64,000 bases of DNA from Ilex aquifolium (lineage: Eukaryota > Streptophyta > Magnoliopsida > Aquifoliales > Aquifoliaceae), in assembly GCA_951799425.1 (NCBI GenBank), contig OX637402.1:29852492-29916491 (forward strand). Direction: 5' to 3'. The notes beneath the pieces were generated by a model. It had not been told where the DNA came from. It searched no databases and worked only from the letters and a program-made list of their open reading frames with translations. Below are positions 11,169 to 23,151 of this stretch, in pieces. The translations under genes and the position numbers were made by a program. How positions within the stretch are numbered: the first letter of the stretch is position 1; each line of letters opens with the position of its first letter.

Positions 11169-12951
11169 GTTACTTTGAATATTTACTCCTAATCCATGGT
11201 CCGGGCCATTTCAATTGTCATATGGCACTCGAATTGTTGCTTCCTGCCCATATAATGTTGCTCAATTTCAATTACCACATGCTAAATACACTACTAAGAT
11301 ATAAGAATGGATTGTTAATTTTCCCATCTTACATTGAATATATAGTTATCAGTTAGACCCATTAGTATTTCCCTTTTTGAGTGGTGGGAGAGTGGAGAGC
11401 ATACCCTCATCACACCAAGTTCAGGTTGGCCTGGATTAAGACAGAATACCCATAAAATCTCTTTGGGCTGTGTTGGCTTTATGACAACCCCAAACTAAAC
11501 CCAAGTCATGACCACAGATATAAGGGGAAAATACATGCACCTAAGCCAGCCATTACGTGCCTCAAATTGAACCTAATACTTCTCTCTTTTTGGCTATCAA
11601 AATTTGCGTTGACCAACTATAACTGATAACGGCCGTGTCGTGTTTAGCAAGTTTTGCATCGATTTAATTATTAAGTCAATTTAATTCATCATCATGTTAA
11701 CTATTTAAACTCATTATGACTAAATTTAAATTTATTAATTCTATATCGATTTTTTATACTGTGTTCACGAATCGTGTCTAAATTTACCAAGCCTAGAGCA
11801 CAAGACTATTCATTTGATGGGTGGTATTCTCCAGGTGGAGCTAATAACGGTGTGTGTGTGTGTGTGTGTAAGTTCTTGTCAAGGGTTCTTCAAAAACTAC
11901 CCCTTGGGGCCATCTAAGTCTAAACAACTCGTGACTTACCCCAAAAAAAAAAAAAAGTCTAAACAACTCGTGAAAGTTTGGTAAAGCCACTGGTGGCCAT
12001 TATCAAACGTGCCACCCAGATGACGTGGATCTTCATATTCTACTAAGAAATGAATAGATATTTAGTAACTAACTAATCGAGAAAAAAAAAATAGAGACTT
12101 AGTAAAAAAAATTTTTAAAAAAAAGGTTATAAAAAGGGTCCATTAGGTTTGACTTTTGCTCTTCTTTGTATGAAGAATCATTTTTTTAGTGAAAGCATAT
12201 CTATAAACAACACTTTTTTCAATTAGAAAATAATTATCAATATGTTGTAAAATCATATGATCTAAAATGCTATGAATCCAAGTCATGAAAGTTGTCACGA
12301 GTGTTGGGATTTGACAAGGCAAACCGACAATCAATTTTAAATTTGAAAAGCATTCGGGAAGAATATAGGATCTAACTCTAGTTAAGATAATTAAAAAAAT
12401 GTTTTAGCAGATAATCATGATCTTCTGATAATTATTCTTATGGGCTTATCGAATTAGATTATCATAATTAATGCTGTCCAAATCAATAAACCATAAAATA
12501 CTTAATGGCAATCCTACTCAAAATGGGCCATAAAGTTGGCAACCTAACGTCAATATATTGACGTCTAACTACCATTATGGGTTCAATTCGTCATCAACCA
12601 CTCAAACCTCGACCTCGACCTCGACCTCGACCTCGTCCTGACCTAGAATTAAGGGGTTTGTTGGCAGATTTTGAGAAAACAAGAAATTAATGCGAAAAAA
12701 AGAGAATCTTAAATGAGTGCTAAATTTTTTTTACAACTTTTCATGTTTGAATATGTGCATTTAATGCTATTATAATAATTGTGACACAAATAAGTATTTT
12801 TACATTTAAACGTATTTTTTACAAAATGCTTTAATTTAAACATTTTTAATTTTGAATATCCAAACAATAATTATTTAATGAAAGTATTTTTTTTTTTATA
12901 AAACATTTTCGATAAACATTTATTGAAAAAGTGTTTATGAGATTTCATAAG
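11169..12951. other. Intergenic sequence with short microsatellites
   Basis: AT-rich sequence without a supported gene. It contains a GT repeat (11850-11869) and a short CCTCGA hexanucleotide repeat (about 12606-12637). Confidence 0.6.
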
Positions 12952-13137
12952 GAGTAATGTTACACTGACCAAATTTTGGGACCAAATTTAGAGCCCAAAT
13001 GACATGGCAGCTGACTTGGACTTATTTATTTGGTGCTATGTCATTTGGGCCCCAATAAATACTCCAAATGACATGCTGCCATGTCATTTGAACTTCAAAT
13101 TTGATCCCAAAATTTGATCAGTGTAACATTATTACTC
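12952..13137. mobile_element. 186-bp Mutator-type MITE
   Basis: Long terminal inverted repeats run from the ends (GAGTAAT…GTTACACTG, then CAAATTTTGGGA) and cover about 45 bp per arm. The flanking 9-bp sequence TTTCATAAG is identical on both sides (12943-12951 and 13138-13146), which fits Mutator-type transposition. It is non-coding. Confidence 0.8.
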
Positions 13138-13551
13138 TTTCATAAGTCATCTCCGATACACTCATAATCCAGAAAAAAAGTAGTTGCGAGTTATATAGGA
13201 AGTCCAGATATCTTTTAGTTGAAAAAAAAAAATTCATTGCAAGAGAAGATAAAAGACTATGGGAAAGGAAAAAATCACTTCTTCCAAAAACTAAGCTACA
13301 AAAATGTTGTCACCAGTAATTGTTTTTTTTTTTAAATCTTTTATCTATTTCCAAAGTAGAAAGATGAAAAATATGATGAATTGATCAAACACTATACGAA
13401 AAGTGAAAAGAAGGATAAGTGGACGAATTATACTTCTTTTAATTTATCAAAATCTATCTCTTTAAAATTAGGCAAAAAAGGAAAAAAAAAAACTTATTAT
13501 GTGTGTTGAAAAATAGGTTATATCCTTTTATAACCCTTAAATATGTACATA

Positions 13552-14477
13552 TCTATATAATAAAATATAATATAATTCAAATCTCAAAAGATAAACAAAA
13601 TGACTTTTAATATTCGCAGTTGTGATATCTTTTAATTTTACTTTAAAGTTAATCCGACGGCTAATATTAACACTCCAAATTTAATAGGAAAAATAGGCCC
13701 CTAAGGGTGTGTTTGAGGTGACTTTTTAAAAGTGTTTTTAATACTTATAATTTCTCGTAAATACTTTAAAAAAAAAAGGTAGTGTTTGGAACCATCCCAC
13801 TACCACAATCACCAGCAATCCCACCACCATTACCACCACCACCGCCACCCCACCCCACCACCAAACTACCCCCACCATCATTACCACTACCACTATCACC
13901 TCTGCCGTCGCCACCCCACCATCACCATCAATGTCACCACGCCACCACCACCTCTGCCACAACAACCACCACTGCCCCGCCCATTACCACCACCATCGTT
14001 GTCGTCACCATACTACCCCCTACCATCACCACCGCCACCACCACCACCACCACCGTCACCGTCACCGCCACCCCACCACCACCTCTACCACAACAACCAC
14101 CACTGTCCCTTACTATAACCATCGTCGCCATTATTACTGGCGCCACCTTACCACCACCACCACCCCTACCGCCCGACCACCACCATCCCTACTACCCCCA
14201 CCACCGCCATCACCACCACCACCGTCACCTCTACCCCACCGCCACCACCACTGTCCAACAATCACCCTTACCCCTATTGCCTCACCATCACCCCTCACGA
14301 CCATCACCACTACCACCACCACCGTCATTACCATCACTCACTCATATTATAATTGGTGTTTAAATTTCTTTCTCTCTCTTCTATATTTGTGATTTGATTT
14401 TAGATGTGAATACAAATATATTTATTGTTGAACATTTTTTTTATTACTCTGTGCCTTCAGGCACAGACAATAACTAG
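13552..14477 (+). mobile_element. Helitron, first of a head-to-tail pair
   Basis: The 5' end is TCTATATAATAAAAT. The 3' end is CTAG, preceded by a hairpin GTGCC-TTCA-GGCAC (14451-14464) nine bases upstream. The base before the element is A and there are no terminal inverted repeats or target duplication, the hallmarks of Helitrons, which insert between A and T. About 560 bp of the interior (13787-14345) is degenerate CCA/CAC trinucleotide sequence. No Rep/helicase gene is present, so the element is non-autonomous. Confidence 0.8.
13787..14345 (+). repeat. Degenerate CCA/CAC trinucleotide array (Helitron 1)
   Basis: The sequence is almost entirely variations of CCA, CAC and ACC with scattered changes. 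It yields long Pro/Thr/His-rich open frames on the plus strand and Val/Gly-rich frames on the minus strand. These are by-products of the repeat and are not genes. Confidence 0.9.
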
Positions 14478-16132
14478 TCTATATAATAAAATACAATACA
14501 ATTCAAATTTCAAAAGATAAACAAAATGACTTTTGTTTTTAGTGGTTGAGATCTCTTTAAATTTTACTTTAAGTTAATTCGACAGCTAATATTAACACCC
14601 CAAATTTAATAGGAAAAATAGGTCTCTAAGAGTGTGTTTGGGGTGATTTTTTAAAAGTGCTTGTAAAACTTATAACTACTCATAAGTGCTTTAAAAAAAA
14701 CAATAGTGTTTAGAACCGTTCCACCATCCCCACCACCACCATCACTATCACCACCACCATCACTCCACCACAACAACTACCCCCAACACCACCACCCTCA
14801 CCGTTATCCCCACCGCCCCACCACCACCACCATCGTTGCCGCCACCCCAACACCACTCCTATCATAACAACCACCACCACGACCATAACAACTACCCCTA
14901 CCATCTCTGCCACAAAACCGCTATCACCACCTCTGTCGTCATCCCACCACCACCACCGTCGTCGCCACCTTAGCACCACCACTACCACAATAATAACCAC
15001 CACCCTCACCGCTGCCGCCACCACCACACCCACCACCACCATCACCACTACCAGCATCCCCACCGCTCCACCACCACCACACCAACACCACTGTTGACCT
15101 CACACTACCACCACACCAACACCACCATTGACGCCACCCTACCACCACCTCTACCATAAACACCATTACCGTCACCACCCCACTGCCACATCTGCCATAA
15201 AACCACTACCACCACCCTCATCGCCCTACTACCACCATCGCCACTACAACAACCCCACCACCACCACTGTCACCACCATTGTTGCCACTGCCATTGCTCC
15301 ACCACCGCCACTACCCCATCACCACCCCTACCTTACCCCCACCGTCATCGCTACCACCATCGCCACCCACCACCGATTGCTACCACCGTCATCCACTGTC
15401 ACCACTCATCATAATCGCCATCTCATTCTTATATTTATTACTACTGTCACCATCGCCCATCGTCAACACCTATCACTACCATTGTTGCCCACCGTCACCA
15501 TACCACAACCCACTGCCACTCGTCGTTGCCCACCATCGTCGTCAACCACTATCACCCACCTCCACCATACCTACCCCCACTACCCGTCACAGCCCACCAC
15601 TATCGCCACCCACTGTCACCCGTTCCTACCACCTACTACCACCGCCATTTGTCGCCACCAATCACATTGTCGTCTAGAAGCACCTGTCGTCGCCCATCAC
15701 CATCATCGTCACTACCCACCACCACCACCATCACGGTTGTCGCCCTACCACCCCCACTGCCAACCACCACAACCCACCACCGCCGTCACCACCGTCGTCG
15801 CCCCACCAGCCCCACTACCAACCTCCATCATCGTCGCCCACAATTACCACTGCCATCATCCATAGTTGCCACTACCACCATTGACACCCAAAACTCACCA
15901 TCACCATCACTATTTGTCAACCAGGGTTGCCATCATCACCATGATCGTCGCCACCCATCACAATCATCACTGTCTCTCACCACCAGTACCACTACTCATC
16001 CCCATTACAACTGGTGCTTAAATTCTTTTCTCTCTTCTATGTTTGTGATTTAATTTGGGTGTGAATACAAATATATTTATTATTGACCATTTTTTTAATT
16101 ATTTTGTACATTCAGACACATGCAATAACTAA
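14478..16132 (+). mobile_element. Helitron, second of a head-to-tail pair
   Basis: It starts with TCTATATAATAAAAT immediately after the CTAG of the first element and ends CTAA followed by T (16133). Its first about 235 bp and last about 130 bp are close copies of those of the first Helitron. The hairpin before its 3' end has decayed (GTACA-TTCA-GACAC). The CCA/CAC-rich interior is larger, at about 1.3 kb (14715-16005). There is no Rep/helicase gene. Confidence 0.75.
14715..16005 (+). repeat. Degenerate CCA/CAC trinucleotide array (Helitron 2)
   Basis: Same character as the array in the first Helitron but more than twice as long, with more GTC/GTT interruptions towards its right half. Its long Pro/Thr/His-rich frames are repeat artefacts. 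Confidence 0.9.
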
Positions 16133-17537
16133 TATTCTATATATCAATTACATTTTATGTATAAATAATCTTGTATATGTGGTTAGGATTGTAAAATATG
16201 TTTATATATCTTCTCCTTTCGTCTACTTTTTCATCAATACCAATAATAAAAAAACTTGACCACTTTACTTTTTATCTTTCCTATTGAACATGTATAAAAG
16301 AGAATTAAGATTTTTTTTATTAGAACAGAGAAAATATATCCCTCATATTTTTCTTTTCTTCCCTTTTAATATCCATCCTATCAAATACAATATAAATGAT
16401 CCCTTCAATTCCAAACTCCCAACACGAAAATGATGTTGCTTTGGTTTTCTTTCCAAATCATTCCATCCAAGTGGAGTGTGAAGAAAATTTATGATACTGA
16501 GGAGTTACATTGAGGCGTGCAAAATCTGACGTATAAAGACAATGGTCGACATGGATGATGACAACAACGTTGGTGACCATGATCGATGGTGACGTTGACG
16601 ATCAGTGACGACGTTTGATGGCACGACATCTATCATCGATGTTACCAGAAAGTTTGTGCCATCAGTCTGAACACGACGATATGCCAAGTAGGAGAGAAAC
16701 ATATTGATCCAAATGAAGATATTAATTCTTTGCATTTCTTGAGTTTCCCAAGTGTTACACATTCTCTTTTTAGTATTGTGGACAAAGTCGTCCAGATCAG
16801 TTTACGTACGTTTTAATTAATTTTTTTTTGATCTGGTTAAAAATAGATCATTCACATCCGAATTTGAGAATTCATGAGAATAAACCTAATTCAAAAAAAA
16901 TTATTAAGTTTTAAATTCAAGATATCTGAATTTACACATTCTCTTACAATCCTAAGTGATGCCGTAGAAAAGTGATGCAGAGATTTATGAAATTCTTCTA
17001 ATGTAAGTCGGATATTTATTTGACTCACTTTTGGATCGGATGTAATAAATTTTATTTGAAATTATTTTTTGGAATAATTAAACAACATCTATTGATTTTT
17101 TCATGAATAATGTGCGAGTTGCGGGTCGGGTCCTCAGGCTGTTTTGAAATATGTAGTGCATGAAATGTATGCTTCCATCCCCTTACATCTTGAAGGGTAA
17201 ACCCTAGGAGATTCACCCATGTACTCTAGTGAGAACTCATTTGCTCGAAATATTGATATTCCCAAAACATTTAGACTTCCATATATTTTCTTAGAGAAAT
17301 TTTTGAGCGGGTTTAACACACCACATGATATTGTTGTGTAGACCACATGAGAGTACGTTGTGATGTATAATACTCATTGAAAATTTTCTCATTTTCTTGA
17401 GAATCCATATTGCATTATCTTTTTATGCTTTCTAGTCTTATTGTGTTACAAACGGAAATTAGGGATAAAACAAATAACTTTTAAATGTCCTCATCTATAA
17501 TATAACATTTAGGTTTAGGTGAATGAATTGATGTTAA
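16133..17537. other. Intergenic sequence including the right part of an interrupted repeat
   Basis: The first about 260 bp match the right half of the repeat at 17538-18096 (shared 'caattacat…ttatgtata' and 'gtaaaatatgt' blocks). The left half of that copy lies before the Helitrons at about 13340-13551. Beyond that I see nothing with support. Confidence 0.5.
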
Positions 17538-18096
17538 TGCTTTGTTTGGTACAATGAAAAAATAAAAGGATAGAAAGTTAGAAGGATCGAAAGTTGGAGG
17601 AATAGATAAAATATCATGTTTGATAAGGAAGAAAAATAAGAACAATAGAAAAGTAGATGGATTAATTTTTCTTCTAACTCACTAAAATTAATCTCTCTAA
17701 AATTGGAAGAAAAAGTGAATAGAAAGTTAAATATGTGTGTTGAAATATATATTATTTATCTATATATCTTTTGATATATAAATATCATATTTATCAATTA
17801 CATATTATGTATAAAATAATTTCATATATAGATATAATGGTAAAATATGTATTTATATTTTTCTAATAAAAAATTTAAAATTAAAAAAATTAAAAAATAT
17901 AATTTTTTTCCATTTTATCAAACACAAAAAAAAACCCAATATTTCCTATTTTTCATCTCTCTTACCAAACACAAAGGAGGAAATAAATGATTCATTTCTG
18001 AAAAAAAATAAAAAATGATTCATTTCTTAAAGAATAGAAAGTGTATCACTCTTACTTTCTATCCTTTCATTTTTTCATCCACCCTACCAAACTTAA
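17538..18096. mobile_element. MITE-like AT-rich element
   Basis: The ends are inverted repeats: GTTTGGTA…ATGAAAAAAT…AAAGGATAGAAAGT on the left matches the complement of the right end. The 559-bp unit has no ORF. Related sequence occurs at 1-130 and on both sides of the Helitron pair. A target duplication could not be defined. Confidence 0.5.
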
Positions 18097-18649
18097 GATA
18101 AGAGTGACAATATTAACTGCAATTTTGATTAGAAACTTCTGGATGCTACGGTACTGCTGGCTGCATACATGATTAGGTGTTTGATAATTTCCTGGGAAAA
18201 ACGAGCTCAACTATAGCAGTCATTCACTCACTCACTCAAGAGTGGAAATTTGATAATTTCCTGTGAGACTTCTTAATGTGGACAAAGAATTATCAATCTT
18301 ATTAGGTGTTTAATGTTAATTTGTTGTCACTTAAATTAATCATAACCTCTTACTAATATAAATTAATCTATTTTTAAACCGTAAACTAAGTTTGCTTAAA
18401 TCAAACAATTCAATAATTATAATGAATAGATTAATAAATTAGATTCAAATAACATTGTTCAATTTGATATATGACACATAAAATAAAAAAGAATCCTCCG
18501 GAGATGTACTATTTTTAAGAATTCTACAACCAGATTTACAATAACAAGAAGGGAGGATCTACGTACGAACTACATACAATTAAACAAGTTCAGACATTTA
18601 AATAAGCCTTAAACCAGAAACTATTCTGACCTTGTTTGTTATGAGTTGC

Positions 18650-18946
18650 CTAGCAAGCTGCGGATGGATGGGTAAAGTGGCTATAAAAGTGAGGCTTTGT
18701 GCCTGTTGAGAAAGGAGATTTTGTGGAGTTTTCGACGGTACCGACCCCGACGCCACCGATCTTCTCACAGGAAGGGCACATGGTTAGGGTGGCTGCCGGA
18801 AGTTGCATGTAGAACGGTGGTGATAGTTTTACTGCTTTCAGCTGTTGCAGCTCCTTCTGCAGCTTTCTGTTCTCCTCAGTTAGTTTTTCACAACACTTCT
18901 TCAGTAACTCACAGTCCACTTCAGTTTGCTTCAGCTTAGTCCTGTG

Positions 18947-19034
<88 letters not shown>

Positions 19035-19723
19035 CAATTAGAATTTTGGTTACTCGGATTAAACATAGTGAAAAATTAGCTCTCCTAATGCATTAAAAAT
19101 GGCTTGTGAGGCTACCTTGCTCTTCTGTTTTGAAACCATACTTCTACTTGTCTTGGCCGTAGATTCAACCGTGTTGCTAAAACCTGCTTTTGGTTCTTAA
19201 AAATAAAAAATAAAAAAAATATAGAATTCAGTTTGATTGAAAAAAAAAACCTTATTAATATAAAAAAAATATTGCAGATGGAAAAAAAAGAGAGGGAAAG
19301 ATGAAATACAGGATTGAGAGTGCTGTGTTCTTTGAAGCTGTCTTCTAAAAGGACAGACTGTTCTTTGGTCAGTCTAAGTTTCTTCTTGGTATTACCCTCT
19401 TCATCATGATCATTATTCTGCTTGGAAGAAACTCTCTCTACCTCTACTTCTTCGCTACTTACCTCCCTCTCTCTCTTCACACCAGAGTTAGAAAATGATG
19501 AAACAGCACTGATCGAAGAGGCCTGCCTGTACAGGTCAGTATGAGACTCACCCGACACTTTTTCTGATGATAATCCTAACATAAGAGATGGGAACGTGTG
19601 ATCAAATTCCATGGATGATCTCTTCTTTTCTTGATGATCAAACTGAAGATTATATTTAGGCTGGTGTACAGAGACTAATCCAAGACTAAGGCCTGTATCA
19701 CATATGTCCTGAAGATCCATCAT
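18650..19723 (-). CDS. HAT22: HD-Zip class II transcription factor, HAT22/HAT9-like (3 exons)
   Basis: The exons on the minus strand are 19723-19310, 19195-19116 and 18941-18650, with GT-AG introns, giving 261 aa. The N-terminus carries an EAR-type repression motif LSLGL (12-16). The homeodomain spans about 112-169 with recognition helix VWFQNRRAR, followed directly by a leucine zipper (about 170-205). The diagnostic class II redox motif CPSCE is at 220-224 and the conserved C-terminus ends NP/HPSAAC-like. The [10 protein letters not shown] block before the homeodomain and the tail match HAT22/HAT9. HD-Zip II proteins are nuclear dimeric repressors that bind CAAT(G/C)ATTG and act in auxin, shade or ABA responses. 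The start could be either of two adjacent ATGs (19723 or 19720), and an in-frame ATG also lies 33 nt upstream (19756). Intron 2 is half GA/CT microsatellite. Confidence 0.93.
18949..19032 (-). repeat. 84-bp GA/TC microsatellite in HD-Zip intron 2
   Basis: On the gene strand this is a perfect (TC)42. It ends 7 nt before the 3' splice site (…CACACAG|G), so it forms the whole polypyrimidine tract. It makes up 84 of the 174 nt of the intron. Confidence 0.9.
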
Positions 19724-19794
19724 GTAAGACCTTATGATACAGAAATTATGGATCACAGACTTGAGATATGAGGGAGTTCTTGTTGAAATAAATG

Positions 19795-19797
<3 letters not shown>

Positions 19798-19850
<53 letters not shown>
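19798..19850 (-). repeat. 53-bp GA repeat in the HD-Zip leader (CT on the gene strand)
   Basis: Perfect dinucleotide run about 75 nt upstream of the HD-Zip start codon. On the gene strand it reads CT and is the downstream partner of a GA run of the same length at 19989-20041. Confidence 0.9.
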
Positions 19851-19854
<4 letters not shown>

Positions 19855-19985
19855 GAAGTTTTCTGTAGGAGGAGAGTGGAGGGGCCGATTATTAATCTAA
19901 GGAATGAATGAGTAGAGGAAACGAATCTAGACTGTTGAATTATGAGAACCCCATCTCTATTTGTCTTCTTAGGTTGACCGAGGGA

Positions 19986-19988
<3 letters not shown>

Positions 19989-20041
<53 letters not shown>
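19989..20041 (-). repeat. 53-bp TC repeat in the HD-Zip leader (GA on the gene strand)
   Basis: Perfect dinucleotide run about 265 nt upstream of the start codon. It is the exact complement in sequence and length of the run at 19798-19850, with 138 bp between them. Confidence 0.9.
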
Positions 20042-20044
<3 letters not shown>

Positions 20045-20297
20045 TGTATGGTGCATAGAATAGATGACATACGTGGAATCCCATATACAGGAAGTGGTAA
20101 ACACGAGAACACAAGAGGAGAGAATGATTCGCCACTTTTACCTTTTCTTTTTCGCTTTTCTTCTTCGGAATTTTAGTTTTATGCAGTGTAGGAGACAATT
20201 AGACAGCCACTTTTCTTTGATTATGGTTCATCTTGCAATAACTTTAGTATCCATTCCAATCATGTAGAGAGAAGGGTTCAATGTATATGTTTCTTTT

Positions 20298-20307
20298 CTA
20301 TATATAC
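20298..20307 (-). promoter_or_regulatory. Candidate TATA box of the HD-Zip II gene
   Basis: On the minus strand TATATATAG sits about 575 nt upstream of the start codon. A transcription start about 30 nt downstream would place both GA/CT runs inside a 540-nt leader. Support is by motif and position only. Confidence 0.35.
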
Positions 20308-23151
20308 CGTCAATGAATTTGATTATTATTAAAAACCAATACATCCATTCACATTATTTTAAATTCATGAAAAGACAAATGCTATTCATAATCTCTTAGG
20401 ATATGAGGAGACTGAAAGTTTCTACCTAGTTAGTCTCTCAACTGTGGTCACCTTCTCTTAATAGTTTTCGATTTCTTTGAGTATATATATTGCAAGTATA
20501 TATGAGAATTTTTAGACATGTCTTAAGTACATTGTACATCAATATTTTTTTCAACTAAGATTTGTATTTTCCAAAAAGAACAAGAAATTAAACTACCGGA
20601 AAATGTTGTGTAAATGTTGGAGTGTAATCTGGTTCTTTCAGCTACATGCAACATATGTATCAATCAACCTTGTTGATTTGTGTCAAATCATTGACTATTT
20701 CGATTTAATTTGCTGATCTAATCAATACATATCATTCAATTGATAATTGACCCCGATATTAATTGAAACTGATTACCAATTTTAAAAATTAAGTTAATAA
20801 ATTAGTTTTAAATAGTTTTATTGTATTATTAGAGCAGTATGGGGCCAATCAAAGGGTTGTGCCTATGCTTATCCAATGGGACAACTTTCCTCCATGACTC
20901 ATGAGAGTCAGGACTGGAGCCCCATAATTCTATGCTAGCATGTCCACCGAGTCGCAGACCACCCAGATGCCTCCCACCTTTTGCTTCTATATATATTTAT
21001 CAGGAGACATAGGGTTTTGTATAACCAAGGTTTGATTTTTGGAGGAAAGATAAGATTGTCATGGAGTAAATTAACCTAAGATGCTTCACACGTGAACAAG
21101 CTTATAGTATTGTTACTCATAATGATTGGCCAGAAAATATATAAATCTTTAAGCAATTTTGTGGACAGACCACGCTCATATGCCAAAAAAGTAAGTTATC
21201 TCTTAGCAACTTGAGAGTTATCCTTATTTCATTGTTTTTTCTATTCCTCTGGATAATTATGTTTAGGTATCTTACTTACCATTTTTGGAGTTTTATGTTG
21301 GTGATTAGAATTGATGTTTAGAATAATTTTAACTTAGCAATCTATTGATAACCCCCTCCAACACACATATATGGGCCAAAAGATAAGTTATGATTTCGAG
21401 TTTAAAAATCAATTCCAAAACCTTCCCACTGTCTACTCCATATTCTGGCCTACCCGTGTAGGTTATATGATTGACTTACATTATCATAGTTGTTGAACAT
21501 CTTTTTCATGAAAACATAAGTGTGATGGGATATGGTGCCTATTATGATATGGCTAATCCACCGACAAAGTACTCCAATCCTTTCTATAAGTTCAATCTTG
21601 ATTATGATAACGAAAATTACCTGTAAGATACTTCTCACCGTAGGATGGATTCACTTTTTATTTTATGTTTAACTTTGTACATCTAAAAAACCAACTATAA
21701 TGGCATGCCAAAATGAGGAGTCTGAGTTCTTTTGAATAGGTAACGTTTCTCATATTCTTACAGTTTTCAAATAACATTTGAAAAGAAACTGATATAAAAT
21801 ATGTGTAGCAGAAGTAAGAAGATTACATAATAGATCAAAATTATCAGAAGTGACATTGATCGGAGCTGATCCCCACTACTACGTCAGAAAAATGCACAAG
21901 ACTCCAATGCGAAGGGCCCTTGGCGAGGTTTAAGAAATATATGTAGTCTAGTCATTTGTAAGCCAAAACGAAATTTATACTACTATTGTCACACTTTTTT
22001 GTTTTATTTCTCTATTGTGGGTATTTTTATAATTTCACCTAGTTTTTTTTACGTAATTTAGGCATAATATGGTTTCTTATTTATATTGGGTCATAGAACT
22101 ATGCAGCATCTTTGGTATTTTTTAATAATATTTCAAAGAACATTTTTCTCTCTTTTCTCAATTACTTTTCTATTTTAAGAATCAACAAAGCCATTAGTAT
22201 CTTTGTTCCGGTTTTACTCACTCACGCTCCATACTACACAAGAAGAAAATATCAATGATTTTCATATTGAATAAATATCACGTTGGATTAGTATAGAGTT
22301 TACTAATTATATACGATTATTTTTATTGGTGACATCACCGGATAGTGATGATGTGCTACTATTACTTTATTGAATATTTTACTCTCCAATATAAGGTGAT
22401 TGGATTATACACAATAAGATACATGACATCTAATTAATGAGGCTTCTTTTTATGTTGGTAGACGTATTCATCTTCACTTGGGTCGGTTATTGAGCAATGT
22501 TATGTTTATCAAATCATTTATTAAATTTTGTATCTCAAATTAGTGGGAGTGATTGGATCAGTAGGGTCCACTAACTCTATCAAATATTCAATACATAGAA
22601 TTTTAATACGCTATTTAGAATATAAGATTTGGTAAACAAATTTAAACATTAAAATTTTATCCATCAGCTATTTGGCCATGAAAAGTTGCTCAGTGGACAT
22701 TATTAATGGATTATTTAAACCTTCATTGACAAGTTTTCTAGCGTGAATGGATAGGCATTGACTTTGACACACTGGGACAAAACCAACAACATATGATTAG
22801 GAATAATAATCAATGTTAGTGATGGCTAATATTTTGTTGATCCTGCATTAACCCGAAAAGACAAATCAAAGAAACATAGGAAAAGTTAATAAACAAATGA
22901 TGCTGAATAGCACTAGCAGAGGTTCTCCTTTCCCTCAAATGGGACTAGCTAGTGGGGTTTGAAAGAGCAAAATGCACACCATTGTTGATTCTTTGTCATG
23001 CAATACCTACGTGTTGCGAACCGAGCGGCGACACGTGGACTGACAACGTGGAGCCGACAAGGTTAGGCATATAGGTCCCACCAATGATTTGGCTTGATGG
23101 GCATTTGATTCTTGGCGAGGTTGATTATGGAGCGTAGAAGTTGGCAATGAT

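Noticed and set aside
13782-14363. Pro/Thr/His-rich open frames of 110-193 aa, and more at 15128-16053
   Set aside because: They come from the CCA/CAC repeat inside Helitrons. Overlapping frames on both strands stay open for the same reason, and there is no splice or domain evidence.
19746-20198. 150-aa minus-strand frame in front of the HD-Zip gene
   Set aside because: Its length comes from two dinucleotide runs read as Arg-Glu and Leu-Ser repeats. It is leader sequence, not a protein.
22498-22645. Possible MITE with GTTTA(T/C)CAAATC ends
   Set aside because: Only about 20 bp of imperfect inverted similarity in AT-rich sequence and no target duplication.
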